The position numbers were made by a program, and so were the translations under genes. Shown here piece by piece: positions 17,302 through 27,491 of a DNA stretch of 27,491 nt. The notes beneath the pieces were generated by a model that saw nothing but the letters and a program-made list of their open reading frames with translations, was not told where the DNA came from and did no database searches. This DNA comes from Asterionellopsis glacialis (taxonomy: Eukaryota > Bacillariophyta > Plagiogrammaphyceae > Rhaphoneidales > Asterionellopsidaceae), in the NCBI GenBank assembly GCA_014885115.2, contig WKLE02003192.1, forward strand, positions 1-27,491. Reading direction: 5' to 3'. Positions within the stretch are counted from its first letter, which is position 1, and each line of letters opens with the position of its first letter.

Positions 17302-18290
17302 AGCTCAGATAATGGTTCTAAACATTAAAGTAAGAAGGAACTGAACAAAAATCTCAAAACTCATTTGGACTTAGTTTATCAGACGGAGAATTGATCTGGG
17401 GGGGGGGGGGTGTTAGAGAGTTGCGCTGAAAACAAACTCTTTCGTGCGGAATATTGAAGAAGATCATTTCGGAAAAACCGTTCTCAAACGAGACACATTA
17501 TCGTAAATTGAAACCTGGTTTGGAAGTTCTATTCAATAAGAACGAAAGAACATGCGACAATCCCAGTCTTTTTTAGAAAACCCCTTTTTTAGAAAAAGTG
17601 TCGTCTACACCAACGAGAGAGGTGGCGCAAACGGAATTTGAGAGTTCAATGGTGAAAGGGTTAAATGAAAAGATTCGAACCTGTCGGAGTCGAACATTTA
17701 ATTTTACCCAGAAGAAAATCACAAATATATTCAAAACGCTATAAGTAGGTCCAAAGCGAACATATTGTTATATAATAAAAATTTGATGATGTCTTAATTA
17801 ACAAGTACCATAGATTCAAAGTTGAAATAATTAATTTAACAGATCCTTATGAAAAATTATTGCATAGATATGTCAATTTAGGGACTTCACATCTATTCGT
17901 CTGCCGCAGAAAGTCGAAGGTTGTTCAGTAGTGTCTTATATGCTCAAATACATTACCACTCACAGTGGACGTACAATTTTAACGAGCCTCATGAACAAAT
18001 TAACAATTATTACGTTACCAGGTACTCCGAAAGATTCTCAGCTAGTAGGAAATTGTTAGTAAAAAAGATAGTTTCTTGTAGTTTGAGCTCTACTGGAGAA
18101 ATACGTCACTTGCCACGGCACACTTTGAAATCATAAAGCAATAAATAAAAAATTTGGATTTCAAAATAATAGAAGAGGAAAAGACGACGACTGATGTTTT
18201 TTTTTTCGGCAGCAGCCTGTTCCTTCGTTCTAGATCTATTGCATTCGCGATTTTCCACGAGTAAAGTCATATAAAAAGACTATTGCAATC
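17302..18290. other. Intergenic region with a G13 run
   Basis: About 1 kb with no supported gene. A run of 13 G lies at 17398-17410. A hairpin-forming stretch at 17658-17709 contains GATTCGAACCTG and AGTCGAAC, which resemble tRNA T arms but lack the rest of a cloverleaf. TATAAAAA at 18270-18277 is only about 20 bases from the GH81 start codon, so its role as a TATA box is doubtful. Confidence 0.4.
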
Positions 18291-21200
18291 ATGGCGCCGC
18301 CAGAATACGGTGCAATCAACAAGGATGAAGACTTGGAATTGGAAGCTGTTCAGGTTAGTGAAGCTTCATCGCATGCTGTGCCCCCCAAGAAAAAAAATTG
18401 CGCTGTCGTAGGACTGATTCTTCTCGGTGTATCAATTTTTGTGAAAACTCGGAATGATTCTCTCAATCGTGGTTCGATTACTTCCAAATCTGATAACCAC
18501 ATTGAAATACCGACATCGACTGCCCCTCTTTCGACTGAGTCACCAGAGGATGATATTGGCCTCTTGACTGTTGATAGAGATGAAATCGCTTTCCCTTCTA
18601 AAATCTGGGGTGAGCATTTGGGCAAACCTCTACCAACCAATAGCTGGTATCAGAATTTTGTAGCTCACAACGCTGAAAGCCCCAACGACAATGCTAGAAT
18701 ATATACGGTTCCGTATATGATCGATAATGCACCATCTGGGTTGACAGGATTACGTGTTCACTGGCCAGTGATGAAAGTGAGCGACGGAGACATACAGATG
18801 ATTTATAATTACAACAACGGACTTAGCTTAGGAACGAAGTCCGAGTCCGTGGGGCAGGATTACACTGTCGCCGACGACGAAGAATTGAGCCCTTTGGCTG
18901 TAAGTCTCAAGTGGGGCAAGTTCATGTCAACCCGTCTTCTCCAAGGTATGCCCTATACTACCATGAACTACTTTCGTGGAACGTTGCCTTCAATCACAAG
19001 TAGACATCTCCTCGCCTCCCCTCCGATTGTCGACAACAAAGAAGAATTCGAATGTGGAACGACTATCACTGCCCAGAGAGAAGTTCAACTGCATTTCAAG
19101 GATAGTGACTTTACGTGGATTGTATTCTTCAGCCGTCCAGTACAGCTCAAGTGCAAATCTGCGTCTTTTGATGAGAACAACCCTGGGTTCATCCCTGATC
19201 TTATGTTCGAGATGAATGTTGTAAACTATAAAAAGGATACAACGAATCCCCTAACCGTCCGGTTGATCTTGGCTGAAGAGTGCACAAGCGGAAAAGGCGA
19301 TATCATCCAACATTGCCAAGACAAAAAAGAATTAGCCGATCGTAATGGATACATTTCATTGCTCCGGGAACGAGTTCATCTTACACCTGGAAATCCACAT
19401 ATTGATTTTAAATTTTTATCCGAAAAAAATGAAAATAAGGCCAAAATTACTTTTGACTGGAACTCAAGTGTTGTTGAGGGTGGTTCGAAAAACAGTGATG
19501 AACAACTACTAATGTTTGCTCTCCCTCACCATCAATCCAATCTTGAAGAGAGCTCATCAGATTCTATAACAGATTACTGTGTCAGGACATTCCATGGTAG
19601 GACTTGTCTCATCGAGGCAAGTAAGTGGGCTCATCTGGAAGAACTTGGTACTCCGCAGTCTTTTAATGCTGCCCGCCCTCCCGAAGCTTGGGCCATTCCT
19701 GCATTAGCAAAGGCAGTCACGAAAGACATTAAATTTCAACTTTCAGATAACCTGAAGAGAGGTGCAGCTGATACATACTTTAGTGGAAAACTTCTAGCAA
19801 GGATGGCACGAGTTATTGCCATCGCGTCAGAGCTACGAGAACTTGCATCTAGCTCCCCCGACAAGATCCTCGAGACTTATAATGATGTAGACATGAAAAG
19901 CTACACACTCTCTGTAAAGGCAGTCAAGCAAGAAAATCTCCCCACGGAGAAAGAAATCGAAAGTGCTGTAAGAGAACTGAAGAAAGGTGTTCAAGTTTGG
20001 GTAAATGGAATGGCAGAAGCTCCATACGTATACGACAGTAGCTGGGGAGGTCTCGTGAATTGTGGGTGCGAATACAGAGGTGAAGGTCAATTTGGATTCT
20101 GTAAGAATACGTATCCAGACTGTCCCGCACTGATGGATGTTAACAAGGACTTTGGGAATGGTGCGTATCCTTTTTTTCTGATTTACCAGGTCTGTGCAAT
20201 ATTCTCTTCTTGTTTCTCACGTTTTTCTACATGTTTAATCTGATTCTTCGCTGTATCTTCATCCCCATAACAAATTAGGGTTCTACAATGTAAGTTTTGA
20301 AAGTCTTCTTTTTGTTGCCGATTCTGAATAGCCCTTCTCTTTGTCATCTCATGTGTTTCCTTTTTTCATTTTCCCCTCTTTCTCCCATTTGTGATGTAGG
20401 ACCATCATTATCATTATGGATATCATGTATATGCTGCTGCGGTTGCCGCAAAGTACGACCCTGCATGGGGCGTGCGGTTCTTTGATAACATTCTCCTTTA
20501 TATTCGTGATTTTGCTAACCCATCATCTGAAGACCCTTACTTTATCCAATTCCGACACAAGGATTGGTTTCTTGGATCTTCCTGGGCAAGTGGGATCATA
20601 TCCAGTGAAAATTCGCCTCATGGAAGAGACGAAGAATCATCAAGTGAGGCAATTTCTGCTTATGAAGCTGTTGCTTTGTATGGTCAAGTCATGGTAAGTT
20701 TTCTTCTACTGGTGTTGTCCCCTGTGTGGTGCACCAAGCATTCTCTGCACTAAAAATTACTTTTTTGTACTTCTTGACCATTCACTTAATCAAAGATGGA
20801 AGCATTTGGCGAAGATGATTCTATTGGATATGAGGTTGCTCAAAACATTCGTGATTTTGGGACTCTCCTGACAGTGACAGAAGTAAAGGCTGCCAATCGG
20901 TATTGGCATGTTTGGTCTAGTGACACTCACGTCAATACCTACCCCAAGGGATACACAAAGCCTGTTGTGGGTATGTTGCACCAAAGTATGGCGTCCATGC
21001 AAACATGGTTTGCCAAAGAAGATTTCGTCTCGTACGGGATTCAGCTGTTACCATTTACACCTGCTGCTGAAAGCAGAGACGATCCTGAGTGGGCAGCCAA
21101 GGTATATCCGTTGTACAAAAAGGGTTGTGACGCCGAACCAGACTTCTGCAAAGACAATGGTTGGTACGTCTATGGTACTATGGCAAGGCTTCAATGTACA

Positions 21201-21468
21201 TGACTGACTGTTTGTTCAGAAGATTTTCTAATCTCTTATCTCATATGCACGGTTCTCTTTTTCTTACCACCTTATTTTCTATTATGTATGTTTATTTAGG
21301 ACCATTATTGAATGTGGTTTATATGCAACTGCAGGATATCGCAAAGAAGCATTTGAACAAGCTCAAAAAATCCCTGAAAATGTTTATGCATCTGATGGAG
21401 GATTAGGAAATTCAATTTCTAATACTCTTTGGTATATTTCAACTCGTAAAGAGGTTACCAAAAACTAG
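18291..21468 (+). CDS. GH81 endo-1,3-beta-glucanase, membrane-anchored, five exons
   Basis: Exons 18291-20160, 20279-20289, 20400-20693, 20796-21163 and 21300-21468 join to 903 residues; all introns are GT-AG (118, 110, 102 and 136 bp). The N-terminus is cytosolic-like and acidic, and a short hydrophobic segment at about 37-51 (CAVVGLILLGVSIFV) suggests a signal anchor. The family landmarks of glycoside hydrolase 81 follow: GKPLPTNSWYQNF near 110, LLQGMPYTTM near 220, TYFSGKLLARMARV near 495, YDSSWGGLV near 582, DHHYHYGYHVYAA at 628-640, and GRDEESSSEAISAY at 702-715, where Glu706 and Glu710 are the likely catalytic base positions with Asp628 as acid. The end carries SNTLWYISTR. GH81 enzymes cut beta-1,3-glucans by inversion. 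In a diatom the natural substrate is chrysolaminarin or callose-like glucan. The tail YGAI at 7-10 fits a YxxPhi sorting signal, compatible with vacuolar delivery, which is inferred. Confidence 0.93.
20279..20289 (+). other. 11-nt micro-exon of the GH81 gene
   Basis: GGTTCTACAAT is flanked by TTAG on the left and GTAAGTTT on the right. With the last base of exon 1 it encodes Gly-Phe-Tyr-Asn, exactly what is needed between DFGN and DHHYHYGY in GH81 enzymes. Without it the reading frame is lost. Confidence 0.9.
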
Positions 21469-22077
21469 TAATATGGTTATGATTCTATTCTATTTTGAAA
21501 AGATTTGTTTGTTACAAATATATTTGTACTAGAGGGAAAGTACTGCACACAAAAACTACGACGAAAAGCGTTATATCCCGGGAAAGAATAACACAAGTGT
21601 AACCTCGAATATTTTTGTACATAAATAGTAATATTTTGTTTTGTTGATTCTTTCTAGAAAGAAATCGTGCTTTTATCTCTACTGCATACTTTAGTTTGTA
21701 GAACGGGAATCTCACGATTGAGGTTACATCAATCTTTGGTTAATATCAAGAAGGGGAATACCATTCTCACATTGATTGGTGAAGGTAAGTGTGTTGACGA
21801 AAGGAATGTGTAAGGAACTGTCTACGGGGATGTCATGTTTCTCATAGTGTCTTGCGTGTTTTTGGCACCAAACAGGTTTCTAGAATTTCACACGAAACGA
21901 AAACAATGGTTGTGCTGTGACATGAAAGTCACGTACTAAGGTAGAAATGAATGAACAGAACACTTGTGTACGTAGGAAATATTGTAGTCAATAATGAAAG
22001 ATATATAGTATAGATGGTTCTATAAGTTATTATGATTACATTTGCTTGCCGCTCTCTTTTTGTGAGAGAACAGGGAC
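21469..22077. other. 3' flank, no gene seen
   Basis: About 600 bases between the ends of the GH81 gene (plus) and the Q/S-rich gene (minus), which converge here. No supported coding frame or RNA. Confidence 0.45.
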
Positions 22078-22614
22078 TTAAAAGTTACTTGATCCATCCA
22101 TACTTTCACGACGAGGATAGGCTGCTTTCAACAACTGTTCTCTACGTTGTCTCCTAGATCTGCGTTCCAAGTTTCGTGTAGATATTGTGCTCTTTGATGT
22201 TGTGAAACTACATACGGAATCATCATCCTCAGAAGAGCATGAAGAATGCCCACCATTCGAGTAATCCATTCCACCGGGATAACGAAATCTCTCTGGAACG
22301 AAATGTTCAGGTTGTGGTGTACATTGTGGTGATGTGTACGTAGGTGCATCGTATTCTCTTTGTTGTTGGAAAACCGATTGATCTTGATGTTGACCGTCTT
22401 GTTGTTGTGAGTCACCATAGTGTGCTTTCATTTCTTGAATGCATTTGAGCAATTGGCGATCTTGCATATGCTTGACACGATCAGCTTTGACGCGTTCTGC
22501 TTCTAGTTCATTTTCTAAGTTCATTGCCAACTTCTTTTTTATGTTGGAAAAGGCTTGGGATACTTGAAAGATCATGGTAATATTGTTTGATGTTGTGGAA
22601 TTGGAGACGCACAT
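22078..22614 (-). CDS. Hypothetical Q/S-rich protein with coiled coil
   Basis: 178 residues from an ATG at 22614; a second in-frame ATG at residue 14 is an alternative start. Residues about 15-67 form a charged helix (KKKLAMNLENELEAERVKAD and on) with coiled-coil character. A Gln-rich part (about 70-86), a Pro/Tyr part, an acidic Ser/Cys patch (SSCSSEDDDSVCS) and a basic tail with RRSRRQRREQ follow. No signal peptide or membrane segment is seen. I recognise no family. It could be a small nuclear or cytosolic adaptor, which is only a guess. Confidence 0.55.
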   Translation of the reverse strand: MCVSNSTTSNNITMIFQVSQAFSNIKKKLAMNLENELEAERVKADRVKHMQDRQLLKCIQEMKAHYGDSQQQDGQHQDQSVFQQQREYDAPTYTSPQCTPQPEHFVPERFRYPGGMDYSNGGHSSCSSEDDDSVCSFTTSKSTISTRNLERRSRRQRREQLLKAAYPRRESMDGSSNF

Positions 22615-22781
22615 GCGAGGAGGTGATTTGTGTTTTTATGGGAAAACCTAAACACGAAAGAAAAAGTGCTGCAGTGGCTGTGTTTAGTACGGCGAAACTA
22701 AGTACCGGGTAGTGTTGTGTTTTTTTGGCAAAACTACGCCAACAACATAAGGTGATGTCGTTAGCGGACTATAATTGAAAC

Positions 22782-22949
22782 ATGGATTCTATGCTACAAC
22801 AGGCTCTTAGAATCCTACGAATTCCTGGTACTGGTCCACTTGCGACTAATACATTGTATGAAAAAGTGGTGTTTCTCAATGGAAGAAGACATTGGAATGA
22901 GATTGGTCATCGAGAGTACCGATCGTTTACCGGTCATCTGATAAATTAG
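22782..22949 (+). CDS. Possible 55-residue small ORF
   Basis: ATG at 22782 to TAG at 22947-22949, transcribed away from the gene at 22078-22614. It starts MDSMLQQALRILRIPGTGPL and contains FLNGRRHWNEIGHREYR. Composition is protein-like, but there is no family match and it is short enough to be chance. Confidence 0.2.
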   Translation: MDSMLQQALRILRIPGTGPLATNTLYEKVVFLNGRRHWNEIGHREYRSFTGHLIN

Positions 22950-24162
22950 TTTTCCCCTCTAAATCTGTCTGAGATTTGGTCCCACTTCAATAAGGTTCGA
23001 CAACTCAATTGCCTTCTACCCCAAATCTACTATCGAACATCAGAAAAGTTCGGCCTGTACTATACATCAAAACAACACTTTTGGCGATATATTTGTAAGA
23101 ATGATATCCTGATGAGGAAGACAAATATACAATAATTGTACAATCAGAAAACCTAAATAAAATTATATGAAAAAATTCTCACAATGAACTAGAGAACGAT
23201 CAAAGACACATTCCTTGAACATGGCCTTCATCCATTCGTTGCGAAATATAACCAATCAAAATCATGCTTGTGCGGGATTCGTAAAAAAAGACCAATGAAA
23301 ATACAGTAATTCAGAATAGTATTGAATCAGATGCACGGTTTTAATTTTTTTTAATATGAATGGTCATAATCCTCTCAACGATGAGCAAGTCGTAAAAATT
23401 GGTATCGGTTAAATATAAGAAATCATTACGCCGAAACTTTTGAAAGCTCGAAGTCCATCGAACATACGGGAAAATGTAGAATATACTAATAGACCTAAAA
23501 AACTTTCTGATTAGGCCATTAGTTTCCCAATATTACACTTTTAAATGATCTAGTTCATGCGCCACGTACAATGGTCCATCTGTATGAATATGACAGAAAT
23601 GCCTGACAACACTTTCGTCCAATAATATTATGAAAATGAATTTATTACAGCTTAACTTAAATGGAATAAAGAGGATTGTGATTTCATGGAACGCTTTGAG
23701 ATGCTCGTTGTTGAAGGGAAAAGATACCAAATAGAACGATTCTAATGATAGTATGAACAAATACAGTTCATATGATACACCGTACGTTTTATCACAATTG
23801 TTGATAGTGTATGCATATCCCAATCACTATAACGAATGTTGTACCAGGTAATGAATATAACAGGTACATATTCATTTTCAATTTACTGTTCCGGAAGTTC
23901 ACTGGTACTGGATACATTGTACCAGGTACAGTAATATACCCTAATTTACAGTATTAATGATAGTTGAGTGTTCAAGGTTTCTTTCTATTGTACGCATACT
24001 TCTTGTAGGACGTACAACAATCGAGAAAAGCGTTTTTGGGAAATATACTTTACAAAAATGTTGATATTTTACGACGTGCGAAATATTTCATTTATTAATA
24101 CCTATTATCTAGTACATACTGGGAAAAAGCTAATGTACAGGAAACTCTACTACTACATGGAT
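22950..24162. other. Gene-poor AT-rich region
   Basis: No supported gene. ACCAGGTA and GGTACTGG-type words at about 23844-23930 echo the palindrome islands near the PPR gene. Short minus-strand frames (for example 23533-23823) show no known motif. Confidence 0.4.
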
Positions 24163-24466
24163 TATTCTTCTGAAAACACGCAGAACTGCAATAAAGAATG
24201 TTTAACTTCATTTGGGAGTAAAATTTCGACCTGATTTGCTCAAGTATCAACGTAATGTACAACAAACATATCGCTATTTGGCCGACCGAGTAGCATGACC
24301 GGTTGTATTCTTCTGAAAATACGCAGAACTGCAATAAAGAATGTTGAACTTTGGGAATACAATTTCGACCTGATTTGCTCAAGTATCAACTTCATGTATT
24401 TAATACCAGGTACAACAAACATATTATCATATCGCTATTTGGCCGACCGAGTAGCATGACCGGTTG
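24163..24466. repeat. Tandem duplication of a ~143/161-bp unit
   Basis: Unit 1 (24163-24305) and unit 2 (24306-24466) share TATTCTTCTGAAAA, GCAGAACTGCAATAAAGAATG, TTTCGACCTGATTTGCTCAA and CGCTATTTGGCCGACCGAGT, and both end GCATGACCGGTTG. Unit 2 differs by small deletions and insertions, including an added TAATACCAGGTAC. The copies have diverged, so the duplication is not very recent. Confidence 0.85.
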
Positions 24467-24861
24467 TTGACAATGTCCCACGCAGCTCGTTTCCCCTTGA
24501 TTCTAAGATTACCTTCAATGCCGGAGAAATTTCTTATCGTGCACAGCTTGCACTTGTACTCTAGTCCTCTAGGGAGGTAACTGGAAAATGGGGAAAGTAC
24601 AAAATTACATGTGCCGGTGGTATGTTGGCTGTTCAAAACTTTCAGGACCAAAGTTGGCGGGCCTGGTGTACCTAGTACATGGTGTCTTCTTTTTACAAGT
24701 TGCTCTTTCGTAGTCCCAGATAGAAGCCGCTGATGGGTCAGCGCTAGCCGAAAATTCTCGTGCAGTCTTGCGAATGAAAATTCGCTGTATGGAGGACGTA
24801 TGTAGGATCTACTCTTGTGCTCTGTTCCGAGAAAATGAAAGAAAGACCTGTGTATTCGCAC
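24467..24861 (-). other. Open frame of unknown origin, possible transposon remnant
   Basis: A minus-strand frame of about 130 codons opens at a GTG (24861) and runs into the tandem repeat. It contains YLPRGLEYKCKLCTIRNFSG with a C-x-x-C pair and basic stretches, which is protein-like, and it adjoins repeats. There is no ATG start and no confident family match. It may be the end of a transposase-like gene or simple chance. Confidence 0.25.
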
Positions 24862-25411
24862 AAAAAGTCATTCTACTGAATCACGAATAGTTCTTACATA
24901 TGTGATGACGTATTATGGCACCAGCAGAAGAACCAATTTTTCGTCAATCAGTACGACAAATACGGAGTCCCGCTCTTCCACTAGTATTTTAGTATTTATA
25001 ATGTTGGAGAAAATTAGATAGGCCTATCATCACTTTATACCGTAGTATTTGCTTCATGTAGCTGCGGCGACCCCGGGAGCTGGCTCCACCAACCTCTTTT
25101 ATGATTTTAACAACGGACTGGCCCTGCCAAATATTGTTTATGTTGTAGACATAAGTAGTTACTGTACCTAGCAACAGATAAGTTCAAGACAGGTGACTTG
25201 AACACATCTCCAATCATCACCCTTTCTCTGGCAAAAAAAAAGTAGTCCTATTTATTCCTCGCTGATTATCTTTCTTACTGTTTGCAAAACGTCGCGAATA
25301 AAATCTCCTCTCCGGCATACATAAGACGACGAAAGCACACCGAATAAACTCAACAAACGCGAATCATCTCATCCTATCATAAGGCTTTCACTCAGTATCA
25401 ATCAAGCCATC
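24862..25411. other. 5' flank of the C-terminal unknown gene
   Basis: About 550 bases with no supported gene; a stretch around 25075-25095 is rich in CCCGGGAGC/GCTCC. It presumably contains the promoter of the downstream gene. Confidence 0.35.
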
Positions 25412-27427
25412 ATGGGGAAACAATCACGTCGCTCCAAGAAGAATTTAAAGTTAGCAGTAGCAACTGCATTTCACTCAAGCCTTCCGTTAAAATCATCGCG
25501 CCATACTGAGACTACGGCAGCTTCCATCTCAACTACTTCAAGTTCCAGTAATTTCGACCATGGTGATGATTCTACCCCTCGAAAATTGTCGAACAAACCC
25601 GTCATGGAGGCAAGTACAGACACACCCGTCAAAAGAATGAATGACTCGATGGAAGAAAAATCTCTGCCAGACCGCATCAGTAGTCCGAGTACAGTTACTA
25701 CGGCTGCTACAGGCGGCACTGACATGTTTAGCAACAGTAGTACCTCAATTGATTGCCATGGAAGTCTACCATCGTCTTCTTCCTCCTTGGCCGAACTTTC
25801 GAGTACAGAAGCATCAGACGAGCAAGTACAGCACCAGCATCAGGAGCACGGCTACTCTCGTAAAATGATCGATCCTTGTACGTGTCAAACAATTCAAGGT
25901 GATCCACATGAAATCAATTTATTCTTGCCGAAATGTCTTCCATGCATTTGTCGTCAGCATTTACGTACCTTGGAGGAACAATACGAGGGACATGCGCCAA
26001 ATCCAGACGAATTGATGAATTTGCAGCTTGAAGGTATTGTGCGACCATGGCAATCTGAATTCTTACAACATGTAGGCATTTATACAGTGTCTGACCTTTC
26101 TAGAGTGTACAAGCTGGATGGTGTTGCTCTTTCTCACTATATGAGAAAATGGTGCAAACGTCGCAAAATTTGGGTAGCCAATGACGAAGCATGCTTTTTG
26201 GCACTTCACATTTGGACAAGAACATGTCAAAATCTCGAACATATTTTGAATGTCACATATGATTTGACATATCCGCACAAGCAACCCACAATGAGACTTC
26301 CTGCACAATTTTATGGATTCACCAATGGCAACAATTGTGCAGCTCTCCCCCCGCATATGACAGAATTGCCATCTTTTGGTATTCGTACTGAAATAGAAGA
26401 TCATCAGAAATATGATGCACTTCTTGCCGGTGACGATGACGAACAAGAGGAAGACCATGAATATGAATTAAGTCCCGATGACGAATGGTGGAAAATTCAA
26501 CCCAAGATTGAACAACAATTGAAGGAACTCGAAGAAATTGAAAAAAGACGACAACAACGAATTGCAGTAGAACAGGCATTGACATTCAAGGATACAAGAT
26601 GGGAAGAATTTGCAGAATTGGAGTCTTTGGGAGAAACTGTTACATCAGCATCTGCCACGACAACATCCTCTGCATCATCTCACAAATCAGGATTTTCCTT
26701 TCGCTTGACCAAAATCACTCGTGACGATAAAAAAATAATGAAGAGTCAGAGTGAACGTGGTGAACGCAAAAGTGCATCTTTTCGTGGACTTTATGACAAA
26801 GTTCTTAAAAATCTTGAAACGGAAGCAACAGATGCTAATGAGTATTCTATTTATCACAAGGCTCTCAAGGAGACGAGGAGTCATAAATCTTTGAGTGACA
26901 ATTTGAGTGTCAATAGTTCTGCAAGCCATGGTAGCAGCAATCTTCACAAGAGTCACGTGAAAAGCATTGATTGCAATGATTCATCGTGTGATAGTAGTCA
27001 ACTATCTTTTTTGACTACTGAAGATGAATTATCATCCACCTTTTGCTCCTCCTCTGGTATTGAAGCTAGTACCCCTATTGAAGAAGTTTCGGATGACAGT
27101 GACCATAGTCATGATACGTTAGATTATGAAGTTGAATTGCTCACGTCATCACAGGACCCTGAAAAAATCCATCAAAAGACACTCTTCACCAAAGGAGGAC
27201 GCCGTCGTATCTATATGGAAGACTTGGATGATGATGGCAATGATACTGACGATTTGAGTATCACTGATGATGGCAATATTATTGAATCTCTTGCTGCATT
27301 GTCATCCACAAATCGCAAACGTCATCCCTGGGATTCATCCTTGAGAAATCGTGCTAGTGATCATTACCAACGAGAACAATCCGATGATACTCCTACACTT
27401 TTAGAAGTAGATCGTGCAGAAATTTAA
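25412..27427 (+). CDS. Hypothetical 671-residue protein with Cys cluster and helical domain
   Basis: One exon, ATG at 25412. The N-terminal 150 residues are basic and then Ser/Thr-rich and likely disordered. A cysteine cluster follows at Cys156, 158, 175, 178 and 180 (CTC, then 16 residues, then CLPCIC), with His183 after it: a possible metal site. Residues about 190-275 form a compact helical region (RPWQSEFLQHVGIYTVSDL, then YKLDGVALSHYMRKW) that has the look of a SAM-like domain. A Glu/Asp-rich segment, a coiled-coil stretch near 360-395 (KELEEIEKRRQQRIAVEQAL) and a long Ser/Asp-rich tail complete the protein. No signal peptide or membrane segment is seen. I do not recognise the family; a regulatory or scaffold role is conceivable but unsupported. 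Confidence 0.8.
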   Translation: MGKQSRRSKKNLKLAVATAFHSSLPLKSSRHTETTAASISTTSSSSNFDHGDDSTPRKLSNKPVMEASTDTPVKRMNDSMEEKSLPDRISSPSTVTTAATGGTDMFSNSSTSIDCHGSLPSSSSSLAELSSTEASDEQVQHQHQEHGYSRKMIDPCTCQTIQGDPHEINLFLPKCLPCICRQHLRTLEEQYEGHAPNPDELMNLQLEGIVRPWQSEFLQHVGIYTVSDLSRVYKLDGVALSHYMRKWCKRRKIWVANDEACFLALHIWTRTCQNLEHILNVTYDLTYPHKQPTMRLPAQFYGFTNGNNCAALPPHMTELPSFGIRTEIEDHQKYDALLAGDDDEQEEDHEYELSPDDEWWKIQPKIEQQLKELEEIEKRRQQRIAVEQALTFKDTRWEEFAELESLGETVTSASATTTSSASSHKSGFSFRLTKITRDDKKIMKSQSERGERKSASFRGLYDKVLKNLETEATDANEYSIYHKALKETRSHKSLSDNLSVNSSASHGSSNLHKSHVKSIDCNDSSCDSSQLSFLTTEDELSSTFCSSSGIEASTPIEEVSDDSDHSHDTLDYEVELLTSSQDPEKIHQKTLFTKGGRRRIYMEDLDDDGNDTDDLSITDDGNIIESLAALSSTNRKRHPWDSSLRNRASDHYQREQSDDTPTLLEVDRAEI

Positions 27428-27491
27428 GAAAACTTATATTACATTTCATAATCACAATGGAGAAAGGCAATCCTCATTATCATCATATAAT

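Noticed and set aside
17655..17710. tRNA-like T-arm words (GATTCGAACCTG and AGTCGAAC)
   Set aside because: The T stem pairs imperfectly and no D, anticodon or acceptor arms can be found; the stretch is better read as an AT-rich hairpin.
18266..18280. TATAAAAA as TATA box of the GH81 gene
   Set aside because: It lies only about 20 bases before the ATG, so transcription would start at or after the start codon; probably coincidental.
20161..20243. GH81 protein ending at the stop in 20241-20243
   Set aside because: This is read-through into intron 1; GH81 motifs resume in exons 2 to 5 in correct order and frame.

Overview
The window reads as nuclear DNA of a diatom (photosynthetic stramenopile). 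The strongest evidence is a pair of fucoxanthin chlorophyll a/c-binding proteins (FCPs), plastid presequences of the signal peptide plus 'A-FAP' type on three proteins, short GT-AG introns, a GH81 beta-1,3-glucanase suited to chrysolaminarin, AT-rich intergenic DNA and a decayed LTR retrotransposon. I cannot assign a genus.

Layout. 1-1346 (minus): a gag-protease fragment of an LTR retrotransposon broken by several frameshifts and stops. 1767-2340: a foldback inverted repeat and a GGTACC/TACCGG palindrome-rich island. 2704-5499 (plus): a 931-residue, probably plastid-targeted PPR protein with about 17 long repeats. 6071-6350: a second palindrome/TCTAG repeat island. 6725-7486 (minus, one intron) and 7892-8509 (plus, intronless): head-to-head FCP genes sharing a 405-bp promoter region. 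9393-10070 (plus): plastid elongation factor P with arginine at the position normally held by the modified lysine. 10593-11720 (minus): unknown coiled-coil protein. 12854-14263 (minus): Msp1/ATAD1-type membrane AAA ATPase. 14765-14843 (minus): a tRNA-Arg(ACG) gene whose 3' half precedes its 5' half. 15185-15847 (plus): small secretory protein with acidic and lysine-rich blocks. 16585-17301 (minus): apparent pseudogene resembling glycerophosphodiester phosphodiesterase, with a 13-G tract inside. 18291-21468 (plus, five exons): GH81 endo-1,3-beta-glucanase with an 11-nt micro-exon. 22078-22614 (minus): unknown Q/S-rich protein. 22615-25411: a gene-poor stretch with a tandem duplication. 25412-27427 (plus): unknown 671-residue protein with a Cys cluster.

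The most important observation is the circularly permuted tRNA-Arg gene. The two halves fit together exactly: anticodon stem 5/5, acceptor stem 7/7 with wobbles, and Arg-type variable loop and T arm. The outer flanks pair in a 13-position stem with one mismatch, as expected for a permuted pre-tRNA that is spliced, circularised and then opened between the termini. Several genes here serve the plastid (FCPs, EF-P, probably the PPR protein) and one serves beta-glucan metabolism, but the genes are independent units on both strands and there is no operon-like logic.
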